NCBI GenBank assembly: GCA_002841035.1
Contig: PHDR01000010.1
Coordinates: 1-19,219, forward strand
Source of the DNA: Bacteroidetes bacterium HGW-Bacteroidetes-12
GTDB taxonomy: Bacteria; Bacteroidota; Bacteroidia; Flavobacteriales_E; Vicingaceae
Reading direction: 5' to 3'
DNA length: 19,219 bases
The translations under genes and the position numbers were made by a program. How positions within the stretch are numbered: position 1 is the stretch's first letter; every line of letters begins with the position of its first letter. Below, one piece after another: positions 1-7,590 of the stretch. The notes beneath the pieces are model-generated. The model was given only the letters and a program-made list of their open reading frames with translations. It had not been told where the DNA came from and searched no databases.

Positions 1-1052
1 TTAAAACTGCTATGGAAAATGATAACTTAGCTGACATCAAAACATTAATTGAAGAGTTAGAAATTGCCTGTCCGCTAAGTGGCTCTAAAAGCTGGACAGA
101 CGTAAAGCAGTTTAACCTTATGTTTTCAACCGAAATAGGTTCTGTTGCTGAAGCGGCTAATAAAATCTATTTACGTCCGGAAACTGCTCAAGGTATTTTT
201 GTAAATTTTTTAAATGTTCAGAAAACGAGTCGTTTAAAAATTCCTTTTGGAATAGCTCAAATTGGCAAAGCCTTTAGAAATGAGATAGTTGCTCGTCAGT
301 TTATTTTCCGTATGCGTGAGTTTGAACAAATGGAAATGCAATTTTTTGTTCGTCCAGGTGAAGAAATGAAATGGTACGAATACTGGAAAAATGAGCGTAT
401 TAATTGGCATCTTTCATTAGGAATTGATGAAAAAAATTATCGTTTTCACGACCATGTTAAATTAGCTCATTATGCTAATGCTGCTTGCGACATTGAATTT
501 AATTTCCCTATGGGATTTAAAGAATTAGAAGGCATTCATTCTCGTACAGATTTCGATTTGAAGCAACACGAAAAACACTCAGGTAAAAAACTGCAATATT
601 TTGATCCTGAAATCAATCAAAATTATGTGCCTTATGTGGTAGAGACTTCTATTGGGTTAGACAGAACATTTTTGGCAATACTTTCTTCCTCGTATAAAGA
701 AGAAAAATTAGAAGATGGTTCGGAAAGAACTGTATTAAAACTTCCTGCATTTTTAGCTCCCTACAAAGCCGCTATTTTGCCTTTGGTAAAAAAAGATGGC
801 TTACCCGAAAAAGCACGTGAAATAATGGACTTATTAAAACACGATTACAATTGTCAGTACGATGAAAAAGACTCTGTTGGTAAGCGTTACAGAAGACAAG
901 ATGCTATTGGAACGCCATTTTGTATTACCGTTGACCATCAAACTTTAGAAGACAATCAAGTAACCATTAGAGATAGAGATACCATGCAACAAGAGCGTGT
1001 AGCAATTTCAGAAGTGGAAAATATTATCAAAAATAAAATAAAAATAGCATAA
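1..1052 (+). CDS. glyS: Glycyl-tRNA synthetase, 3' part (N-terminus off the left edge)
   Basis: Cytoplasmic class II aminoacyl-tRNA synthetase that charges tRNA-Gly. The frame is open from base 3 with no stop, so the ATG at 12 is internal (K-T-A precede it); about a third of a ~500-residue enzyme, including motif 1, lies outside the window. Numbering from that ATG: the YLRPETAQG substrate/ATP segment is at 53-61, motif 2 FRNE at 88-91 with MREFEQMEMQFF at 101-112, and motif 3 GLDR at 215-218. The C-terminal HGTP anticodon-binding domain covers about 248-340 (PYKAAILPL, then the conserved GKRYRRQDAIGTPFC). This is the alpha2, eukaryote/archaeal-like type usual in Bacteroidetes, not the alpha2-beta2 GlyQ/GlyS type. 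No convincing terminator follows. Identification is secure. Confidence 0.96.
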   Translation, partial: KTAMENDNLADIKTLIEELEIACPLSGSKSWTDVKQFNLMFSTEIGSVAEAANKIYLRPETAQGIFVNFLNVQKTSRLKIPFGIAQIGKAFRNEIVARQFIFRMREFEQMEMQFFVRPGEEMKWYEYWKNERINWHLSLGIDEKNYRFHDHVKLAHYANAACDIEFNFPMGFKELEGIHSRTDFDLKQHEKHSGKKLQYFDPEINQNYVPYVVETSIGLDRTFLAILSSSYKEEKLEDGSERTVLKLPAFLAPYKAAILPLVKKDGLPEKAREIMDLLKHDYNCQYDEKDSVGKRYRRQDAIGTPFCITVDHQTLEDNQVTIRDRDTMQQERVAISEVENIIKNKIKIA

Positions 1053-1129
1053 TGTTTTTGTTTATGAATATTGAAAATTTAGTACTCATACCGAACACCT
1101 ACGAAGGATTTCTGCTCATTCACACAACT

Positions 1130-1184
1130 AAAAAACATAATATTTGGCTGTTACAATAGCCAAAAAACATAATATTTGGCTGTT
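1130..1184. repeat. 23-bp perfect direct repeat, two copies
   Basis: Two identical 23-base copies lie at 1130-1152 and 1162-1184 (period 32; shared core AACATAATATTTGGCTGTT). The end of copy 1 and the spacer form a 7-bp hairpin, TTTGGCT (1143-1149) with AGCCAAA (1158-1164). Copy 2 supplies the -33 TTTG of the promoter ahead of the ATPase gene, so the duplication may double a -33/operator site. No third copy is seen. Confidence 0.8.
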
Positions 1185-1206
1185 TTATAAGATTTTATTA
1201 CCTTTG
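1175..1206 (+). promoter_or_regulatory. Bacteroidetes-type promoter for the DUF4143 ATPase
   Basis: TTTG (1175-1178), a 20-nt spacer and TACCTTTG (1199-1206) match the Bacteroidetes -33/-7 consensus TTTG-N17/23-TAnnTTTG. Transcription should begin near 1210-1212, giving a leader of about 90 nt before the ATG at 1302. An ATG at 1211 would sit at the very 5' end of that transcript. Confidence 0.6.
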
Positions 1207-1301
1207 TATCATGAAACGAGCCATGTTTAAAAGTCTAACACACAGAAGGATGATTATAGGCGACTTCCATGTGTCCGATAAAAAAACAATAAAAAAAACA
1301 C

Positions 1302-2423
1302 ATGAAAATTTCAAGATTATTGCAAAAGGAAATAGAAGAACTGATTCATAGTGGCAAAGCTATTGTTCTTATTGGTCCCCGACAAGTAGGGAAATCAACA
1401 CTGATTAAAGAAATTTTAAAATCTAAAGGTGATTACTTGTATTTAGATGGGGACGATTTTTCCGTTCAGCAACAATTAGAATTGCCTAATACCGAATTTA
1501 TAAAACGGATGATAGGTAACCATACTATTATTTTTGTGGACGAGGCACAACGAATAAAAAATATCGGAATAACTTCAAAAATCATTATTGACCAATTTCC
1601 TGATGTTCAACTAATTTTAAGCGGTTCGTCTGCTTTTGATTTAAACAATGAAATTAATGAGCCATTAACAGGACGAAAGTGGGAACTTAACCTCTTTCCT
1701 ATTTCAATGGAAGAATTACAAATAAGTACGGATTTTTTAAAAGCCAACCAGCAATTAGAAAACAGGATAATATATGGAATGTATCCAGATGTTTTTAATT
1801 TTCCTGGGAAAGAAAAAGATGTATTGAAAAACCTTATAAATAGTTATTTATACAAAGATGTACTCGCACTAACGGGCATAAAAAAACCCGATATTTTAAA
1901 AAAATTAACACAAGCCCTTGCTTTACAAATAGGAAATGAAGTCTCCTATAATGAGTTGGCTCAATTGTTAGGTGTCAACAAGGAAACAGTGAGTAATTAT
2001 ATCACTTTATTAGAAAAAGCTTACGTGGTGTTTAAAGTTGATCCTTTTAGCAGAAACATCAGAAATGAAATTAAGTCGAATCGCAAAATATACTTTTATG
2101 ATACCGGCTTACGAAATGCCGTTATTTCTAATTTTAACTCTTTGGATATAAGAAACGACAAAGGTGCATTATGGGAAAACTTTTTGATTTCCGAAAGAAT
2201 TAAAAAATTGAATTACCATAAAATTTACACCAACACCTATTTTTGGCGTACAACCCAACAACAGGAAATTGATTGGATTGAAGAAAAGGACGGCATCATT
2301 ACTGCTTATGAATTCAAATGGCAGGCAAAATCGAAAATAAAAATACCGAAAAACTTTGTAGCAACTTATCAGGCACAAACTAAAATAATTGATAGTAATA
2401 ATTACTATGAGTTTATTAGTTGA
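1302..2423 (+). CDS. AAA-family ATPase with DUF4143 domain
   Basis: Predicted cytoplasmic P-loop ATPase of the ATP-binding/DUF4143 family, 373 residues, a normal length. Order: Walker A GPRQVGKST (25-33), Walker B IIFVDEAQ (76-83), sensor-1-like SGSS (107-110) and the family's LTGR element (122-125). A winged-helix segment follows (about 213-245, SYNELAQLLGVNKETVSNYI), then a C-terminal part in which E322-x-D324 and E337-F-K339 sit as in a PD-(D/E)xK nuclease-like fold. These ATPases are widespread and often patchily distributed; their physiological role is poorly defined, so none is assigned. The ATG at 1302 puts Walker A at residue 25, typical of the family. It has its own promoter at 1175-1206 and no obvious partner gene. 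Confidence 0.9.
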   Translation: MKISRLLQKEIEELIHSGKAIVLIGPRQVGKSTLIKEILKSKGDYLYLDGDDFSVQQQLELPNTEFIKRMIGNHTIIFVDEAQRIKNIGITSKIIIDQFPDVQLILSGSSAFDLNNEINEPLTGRKWELNLFPISMEELQISTDFLKANQQLENRIIYGMYPDVFNFPGKEKDVLKNLINSYLYKDVLALTGIKKPDILKKLTQALALQIGNEVSYNELAQLLGVNKETVSNYITLLEKAYVVFKVDPFSRNIRNEIKSNRKIYFYDTGLRNAVISNFNSLDIRNDKGALWENFLISERIKKLNYHKIYTNTYFWRTTQQQEIDWIEEKDGIITAYEFKWQAKSKIKIPKNFVATYQAQTKIIDSNNYYEFIS

Positions 2424-2486
2424 TTGTTATTACTGAGGCAGGAATTTATATTCGAATTGTATCCTTTTCCCTTAAAACATATCCTC

Positions 2487-2593
2487 TTAACCGCCATTAT
2501 TCATGAATATTTGCAAATGGTCTTCTTTTGGCGGTTAACCCCGATTTAGAGACACTTAAATTTGAGGTAGGAAAATTTTAGTGTCTCTAATCG
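2487..2593. repeat. Cluster of nested inverted repeats between the ATPase gene and ubiD
   Basis: Inverted repeat 1 is TTAACCGCCA (2487-2496) with TGGCGGTTAA (2529-2538), exact, with two perfect 10-bp palindromes in its loop: ATTCATGAAT (2499-2508) and ATTTGCAAAT (2509-2518). Inverted repeat 2 begins a few bases later: CGATTTAGAGACACTTAAA (2542-2560) pairs with TTTTAGTGTCTCTAATCG (2576-2593), with one mismatch and one bulged T around a 15-nt loop. There is no U-tract directly after the second arm, so it is not a textbook terminator. It may be a remnant of a small palindromic element or a factor-assisted end for the ATPase transcript. Confidence 0.7.
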
Positions 2594-2640
2594 TAATAAA
2601 GGAATAACTATAATCTGTATGAATTATTTGGGTTAAATCT

Positions 2641-2648
2641 TACTTTTG
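2641..2648 (+). promoter_or_regulatory. -7 promoter element for ubiD
   Basis: TACTTTTG matches TAnnTTTG exactly and lies 6 nt before the chosen ubiD ATG (2655), so the transcript would be almost or fully leaderless. No good TTTG is present at the right distance; TCTG at 2614-2617 (23-nt spacer) is the best -33 candidate. Confidence 0.45.
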
Positions 2649-2654
2649 TGCTAT

Positions 2655-4451
2655 ATGATTTACAAAAGCACATCCGATTTAATAAACGACTTAGAGCAGC
2701 ACGGACACTTAATCCGCATTAAGGAAGAAGTAAGTGGTGAGTTGGAAATGGCAGCTATTCATATGCGTGTGTTTGAAAAAAGCGGACCGGCAATTTTGTT
2801 TGAAAATATTAAAGGATGTGAGTTTCAGGCAGTATCTAACTTGTTTGGAACGATGGAACGCAGCAAATTTATTTTCCGTTCTACCTTTGATAAAGTCCAA
2901 CAGCTTATCGAATTGAAAAACAATCCCATAAAAGCCATAAAATCGCCTTTTAAACATTTGTCGTTAGGATGGTTTGCATTAAACTCATTACCCAAAAAAG
3001 TAAGTAGCCATGACTTTTTAGAAACCACCATAGATAAATTGCCTTTAATTAAATGTTGGAAAAAAGATGGTGGTGCTTTTATTACTTTACCACAAGTGTA
3101 TTCCGAAGATATTGAAAAGCCCGGAGTAATGAATAGTAATTTGGGAATGTATCGTGTGCAGCTTAATGGTAATGATTACGAATTAAATAAAGAAATAGGC
3201 TTACATTATCAAATTCACAGAGGAATTGGGGTACATCAGGCAAAAGCCAACCGATTAGGAAAACCATTAAAAGTCAGTATTTTTATTGGAGGAAATCCTG
3301 CCCATACCTTAGCAGCCGTAATGCCTTTACCCGAAGGATTATCTGAATTAACCTTTGCCGGAGCGTTGTCAGGAAGAAGATTTAGATATACTTACCAAGA
3401 AGGTTATTGCTTAAGTACGGATGCCGATTTTGTAATTACCGGAGAAATTTACCCTAACGAAACCAAACCCGAAGGACCTTTTGGCGACCACCTTGGGTAT
3501 TACAGTCTAACCCACGAATTTCCTGTGATGAAAGTCCATAAAGTGTATCATAAAAAAAATGCGGTTTGGCCTTTTACCGTTGTTGGTCGTCCGCCACAAG
3601 AGGATTCGCAATTTGGAGCCTTAATTCATGAGTTAAGCGGAAGTGCTATTCCTGAAGAAATTCCAGGATTGCACGAAGTAAATGCTGTTGATGCAGCAGG
3701 AGTTCATCCTTTACTATTGGCAGTAGGAAGTGAACGATATACGCCTTACACCACTTTAAAACAACCACAAGAATTACTGACCATTGCTAACCATATTTTA
3801 GGGTTTGGGCAACTTTCATTGGCAAAATATGTATTCATTACCAATAAAGAAGACAATCCTGAATTATCGTGTAATAATATTGAACAATATTTCATCCATT
3901 TTTTGGAAAGAGTAGATTGGAAAAGAGATGTACATTTTCAAACCAACACCACTATAGACACGCTCGATTACAGTGGAAATGCCATTAACAGTGGTTCAAA
4001 AGTAGTGATGGCAGCAGTAGGTGAAGTTAAACGTAAACTAATTGATAATTGTCCTATTGATAATGGAAAATTAGTAATGCCTGGAGTAATTGCCATGAAT
4101 GGGGATACTTTTACAACGTATGAAAATGCTCAAAAAGAACTTGAAACCTTAAATCTCCAACTTCAAACATTGAACATCGAAGGCATTATGCTGATTTTGT
4201 TAGTAGATGATGCTGATTTTGTTGCAGCAAACCTCAACAACTTTTTATGGGTAACTTTTACCCGAAGCAATCCGGCAAATGATATTTACGGAGTAAACGA
4301 ATTTATCAACAACAAACATTGGGGCTGCGAAGGACCATTAATTATTGATACTAGAATAAAACCACATCATGCTCCAGTTTTAGAAAAAGATGATGCGGTT
4401 GAGAGACGAGTGGATGAATTAGAGAGTAAAGGAGTACTTAGAAATACTTAG
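2655..4451 (+). CDS. ubiD: UbiD-family prenylated-FMN decarboxylase
   Basis: Non-oxidative (de)carboxylase family that uses prenylated FMN made by a UbiX partner, which is not in this window. In a menaquinone-using Bacteroidete the likely role is decarboxylation of a quinone precursor or of another aromatic/enoic acid. From ATG 2655 the protein has 598 residues, longer than E. coli UbiD (497) but normal for Bacteroidetes. The N-terminal KSTSDLINDLEQHGHLIRI and GPAILFEN segments align with UbiD. The metal/prFMN-binding region includes NSNLGMYR (160-167) and IGGNPAH (211-217). The acid residues sit in ITGEIYPN (E264) and EGPFGDHLGYYS (273-284). An in-frame TTG at 2646 is possible, but ATG 2655 matches family N-termini. 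Family is sure; substrate is not. Confidence 0.93.
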   Translation: MIYKSTSDLINDLEQHGHLIRIKEEVSGELEMAAIHMRVFEKSGPAILFENIKGCEFQAVSNLFGTMERSKFIFRSTFDKVQQLIELKNNPIKAIKSPFKHLSLGWFALNSLPKKVSSHDFLETTIDKLPLIKCWKKDGGAFITLPQVYSEDIEKPGVMNSNLGMYRVQLNGNDYELNKEIGLHYQIHRGIGVHQAKANRLGKPLKVSIFIGGNPAHTLAAVMPLPEGLSELTFAGALSGRRFRYTYQEGYCLSTDADFVITGEIYPNETKPEGPFGDHLGYYSLTHEFPVMKVHKVYHKKNAVWPFTVVGRPPQEDSQFGALIHELSGSAIPEEIPGLHEVNAVDAAGVHPLLLAVGSERYTPYTTLKQPQELLTIANHILGFGQLSLAKYVFITNKEDNPELSCNNIEQYFIHFLERVDWKRDVHFQTNTTIDTLDYSGNAINSGSKVVMAAVGEVKRKLIDNCPIDNGKLVMPGVIAMNGDTFTTYENAQKELETLNLQLQTLNIEGIMLILLVDDADFVAANLNNFLWVTFTRSNPANDIYGVNEFINNKHWGCEGPLIIDTRIKPHHAPVLEKDDAVERRVDELESKGVLRNT

Positions 4452-4473
4452 GAGTTACGAATCTATTTACCAT

Positions 4474-4606
4474 TGTCATTCTGAACAATATTTTACAGAA
4501 AACTTGTTTTCGTGTAAAATGAAGTGAAGAATCTTTTGTTTATTTGAACAAATCATTCATAAATTACAAGATTCCTCAATTTCGTTACACTGCACTCGGA
4601 ATGACA
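4474..4606. repeat. Imperfect palindromic dispersed repeat between convergent genes
   Basis: The ends are TGTCATTC (4474-4481) and GAATGACA (4599-4606). Further inside, GTGAAGAATCTT on the left is matched by AAGATTCCTCA on the right, and TTTTCGTGTAAAAT by TTTCGTTACAC. Together they form a degenerate ~133-bp inverted repeat. Sequences of this kind (GTCATTC...GAAGAATCTT...) are frequent between genes in Bacteroidetes genomes; that is recalled knowledge. It fills almost the whole gap between the tail-to-tail ends of ubiD and the T9SS protein gene and could terminate both. Confidence 0.65.
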
Positions 4607-4612
4607 CTTGGG

Positions 4613-7198
4613 TTAATTCTTCAATATCTGTTTTACGTATACCTTATCCCCAATAGTCATTTGTAAATAATAAACTCCTTTGCTATAAGAAGTAATGTCC
4701 ATTTCTATTTTCTGTTGTCCTTTAGGGATTACCTTATCAATAACAACTCTTGAGGAAGCATCCAATAAACTTATGTTAACTTCTTTATCTAACTCACTAG
4801 ATTTTTCAATAATAAATAACCCTGTATTAGGGTTAGGGTAGATTAAGATGCCTAAATCGTTTACAAAATCATCTATGCCTACGCATTGCTCTACTGTAAT
4901 AAAAGTGGAGTCGCTGTTGATACATGAATTAATATCTGTATAGGTGTAAATTACACTGTGAATTCCAACTCCCGATATATTAGGGTCAAAAGTACCACCA
5001 CTTACTCCTGTACCTGAATATACACCACCTGATGGTGAACCATTAGGCAGAGCAACAGCACTACCATTACTGCATATTGTATCAGGGTTAAAGTTGGTTA
5101 GTGTAACGTTTGGTAGTGAATTTACTGTTAGTGTTGTTGATAATACACTATCGCAACCATTAATTGTTTGTAGGCTATCGTAATAAACTCCTCCTATTGT
5201 TTGGTATGAACCTCCTAACATAATACTATCTCCTTGGCAAATCTCTTGATTTTGACTTGTATTAAAATTAGCATTTAGAAACAATGTTGTAGCAAGAACA
5301 CTATCACAACTAAAAATAGTCTGTAACGTATCGTAGTAAACTCCTGCTGTATTTTCATAATTACCATAAATAATAACACTATCTCCTTGGCAAATATTAT
5401 CGTTAGTATTTGAGAAATAAACTGGGTTTACAGAAAGAGTGGTAGATAACACACTATCACAACCATTAGTGGTTTGTAAACTATCGTAATAGTTTCCTGC
5501 TATACTTTGGTAATTACCATAAATGAGAATACTATCTCCTTGACAAATTAATTGGTTTTGATTAAATATATAAGAATCATTAATAGTTAAATTTATAGTT
5601 AAAATACTGTCGCATCCATAATGATTTAGGATTGTATCATAATAAACTCCTGAATAAATATATGATGTATCACCGCTTGGAACAATATAACTATCACAAG
5701 ATGATGTTGAATAAGAATAATATGTTGGAATGTTTCCAGATACTGTTAAATTAATTGTTATTATTGAGTCACATCCCTTATGATTACTTATGGTATCGAT
5801 ATATGTTCCACTGTTTAGATATGTAGTTTTCCCAGAAGGAGGGGTATAACTAGTGCAAGCGACAATATTTAAAGTATCAACAGAAAATTCATTTTTGCAA
5901 TCACCTACAATATACGCTGCTCCAGATCCCCCTTCATTCATAGCACCAACTATAATGTAATATTCACTTATATTTATGCCTGCCCCAAAATAATCATTGG
6001 TTGCTGTAGAATCTCTATCATTTGCAATAATTTTTTTTACCTCATTCCATGTACCTGAACTATCTTGTTTAAAAATATATGCTGCACCAGCATTATTTAT
6101 GGGACTTCCATTTATAGTATCAAAATCATGACGATGGGAACCTATAATTGCTTGGTTTTCAAATATTGATACAGAAATTCCAAATAAATCACCACTATTT
6201 CCATCTGAAGAAACTACTTTTTGTGTTTCATACCAATTGCCAGAAAGACTATCTCGTTTAAAAAAATAAGCTGCTTCTGGCTGTTCTGATGTACCTACAA
6301 GGGCTTGGTCTTTGCTGATAGAAACCGAGATGCCAAAATAATCAATAGGTGTTCCGTCAGAAGCCGTAATTTTATTTGCAAGATTCCAAATTCCTAAGCT
6401 GTCTTTTTCATAAATATATGCCGCTCCAGTCGTATTGTTTTTTCTTCGTGCTCCAACAATAATATAATTCTTATCAATATCTACAAAGTAACCATATTCA
6501 TCATAATAAGCTCTATCGAATGCGACAATTTTTTGTATTTCAACCCAAGTACCATTGGTATCTCGTTTAAATATATAAGCAGACCCAGCTTTATCTACTG
6601 GATTGTTATCATTTTCATCTGTCCTACCATGATAAGCCCCTATAACAGCATAGTTCTCGCTTATAGCAACAGATATACCAAAACAATCATCTGAATAAAG
6701 AAATCCTTGTGCAAAAGATCTATCTGAAGCTACAATTTTTTGAATAAAATTCCATGAACCATAATCATCTAATTTATATATATAAGCAGCACCAGCCTGA
6801 GTTATTGTATTATTTTCATTAGCATCTTCATCATTACCATAAGCTCCTACAATTGCATACCTCCCGCTAATAGATACTGAAAAACCGAAATAATCATTAG
6901 CAGACCTATAAGGTGGTACAATTTTTTTAACTTGACTCCATGTATTGTTACCATCTCTTTTGTATATATAAGCAGAACCGCTGTTTGATAAAGTATTTAA
7001 TCCTAAAGAGTCATGATCTTCAAACCAAGCACCAACTATAGCATATTTACCATCAATAGAAACCGACCTACCGTATTCATCACCCCCTTGTCTATCTGAA
7101 GCAATTATTTTTTGAACGTCATCAAAATCTTGGGAATAGATTTTTTGAGTGAAGAATAATGAAATAATTAAAAATAATATAACAAAGATTTTATTCAT
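4613..7198 (-). CDS. Secreted FG-GAP-like beta-propeller protein with T9SS type A sorting domain
   Basis: Exported surface or released protein, 861 residues. A Sec signal peptide (MNKIF, hydrophobic run, cut near Y21-S-Q23) starts it. Seven FG-GAP/integrin-like blades follow, each with a V/I-x-K-I/V-hydrophobic-x-x-D start (near 28, 90, 152, 221, 274, 325, 387), a D-x-F/Y-G-x-S-V-S-I core, a Y-A-I-V-G-A strand and a G-A-A-Y-I-F/Y strand. Seven is the number for one closed propeller. Next are five repeats ending in C-D-S-(I/V) (Cys 476, 529, 580, 631, 682), an Ig-like stretch (about 696-770), and a C-terminal T9SS type A domain (IYPNPNTGLF at 786-795; KGVYYL near 840; terminal KQILKN). No catalytic residues are recognised, so an adhesion or matrix role is only an inference. 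Promoter at 7271-7303. Confidence 0.88.
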   Translation of the reverse strand: MNKIFVILFLIISLFFTQKIYSQDFDDVQKIIASDRQGGDEYGRSVSIDGKYAIVGAWFEDHDSLGLNTLSNSGSAYIYKRDGNNTWSQVKKIVPPYRSANDYFGFSVSISGRYAIVGAYGNDEDANENNTITQAGAAYIYKLDDYGSWNFIQKIVASDRSFAQGFLYSDDCFGISVAISENYAVIGAYHGRTDENDNNPVDKAGSAYIFKRDTNGTWVEIQKIVAFDRAYYDEYGYFVDIDKNYIIVGARRKNNTTGAAYIYEKDSLGIWNLANKITASDGTPIDYFGISVSISKDQALVGTSEQPEAAYFFKRDSLSGNWYETQKVVSSDGNSGDLFGISVSIFENQAIIGSHRHDFDTINGSPINNAGAAYIFKQDSSGTWNEVKKIIANDRDSTATNDYFGAGINISEYYIIVGAMNEGGSGAAYIVGDCKNEFSVDTLNIVACTSYTPPSGKTTYLNSGTYIDTISNHKGCDSIITINLTVSGNIPTYYSYSTSSCDSYIVPSGDTSYIYSGVYYDTILNHYGCDSILTINLTINDSYIFNQNQLICQGDSILIYGNYQSIAGNYYDSLQTTNGCDSVLSTTLSVNPVYFSNTNDNICQGDSVIIYGNYENTAGVYYDTLQTIFSCDSVLATTLFLNANFNTSQNQEICQGDSIMLGGSYQTIGGVYYDSLQTINGCDSVLSTTLTVNSLPNVTLTNFNPDTICSNGSAVALPNGSPSGGVYSGTGVSGGTFDPNISGVGIHSVIYTYTDINSCINSDSTFITVEQCVGIDDFVNDLGILIYPNPNTGLFIIEKSSELDKEVNISLLDASSRVVIDKVIPKGQQKIEMDITSYSKGVYYLQMTIGDKVYVKQILKN

Positions 7199-7270
7199 TT
7201 TTTAATGTTGAAGATTAAATCTGATAATTCAATTTATTGTGATATGAAATATTAAAATAAATTAATTAAC

Positions 7271-7303
7271 CAAAAGTAACTATAAAATATTAATTCCAAC
7301 AAA
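7271..7303 (-). promoter_or_regulatory. Promoter for the T9SS propeller gene
   Basis: On the minus strand TTTG (complement of 7300-7303), a 21-nt spacer and TACTTTTG (complement of 7271-7278) match the Bacteroidetes consensus. The predicted leader is about 65-70 nt before the ATG at 7196-7198. Confidence 0.6.
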
Positions 7304-7399
7304 TAAAAGTGCTGTATCAGTGCTAATGCTGCTCTATTTAGGTTAAAAAATAGCTCTAATTTTATACTTATTTTTGTGTTTTAAGATGAGCTAAAATAA

Positions 7400-7497
7400 A
7401 ATCGCTGTATCCTCCTCTTGTGCCGCTGTGGTTGAATTAAATCTCTACGGTTAACTAAAATCAGCGTTATCCTTCTTCTAACAAAAAAAATCAGCAT
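7400..7497. repeat. Degenerate dispersed-repeat tract, copy A
   Basis: This fills much of the gap between the T9SS gene and fic (7199-7590; the rest is the T9SS promoter, the Fic promoter and featureless AT-rich DNA). It contains CTGTATCC, TGCCGCTGTGGTTGAATTAA and AAAATCAGCGTTATCC, which resemble the tracts at 8678-8705 and 10334-10450 (motifs of the type TCTGTGTCC, TGTGGTT and ATCAGCG). No ORF or stable hairpin is seen in it. Confidence 0.5.
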
Positions 7498-7521
7498 TTT
7501 CTATACAGACTAAGTTTTAAA

Positions 7522-7589
7522 TGTAAAGATTTGTTTGTTTTCTTTACAAAAGAAGTTATCTTTGTATAGATTTTTAATAATTCTTTACA
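7522..7589. promoter_or_regulatory. Three-copy TCTTTACA site around the Fic promoter (candidate operator)
   Basis: TGTAAAGA (7522-7529) and TCTTTACA (7541-7548) form a perfect 8-bp inverted repeat with an 11-nt centre that spans the -33 TTTG. A third TCTTTACA (7582-7589) ends one base before the fic ATG. The layout looks like an operator, possibly for autoregulation by the C-terminal winged helix of the Fic protein. That regulator assignment is inference. Confidence 0.5.
7534..7564 (+). promoter_or_regulatory. Promoter for the fic gene
   Basis: TTTG (7534-7537), a 19-nt spacer and TATCTTTG (7557-7564) match the Bacteroidetes consensus exactly. The predicted leader is about 20 nt. The -33 element lies in the loop of the inverted repeat 7522-7548. 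Confidence 0.7.
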
Positions 7590-7590
7590 C

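Noticed and set aside
1130..1184. Possible CRISPR-like repeat-spacer unit
   Set aside because: Only two copies, a 9-nt gap, and no cas genes nearby; it is a simple promoter-region duplication.
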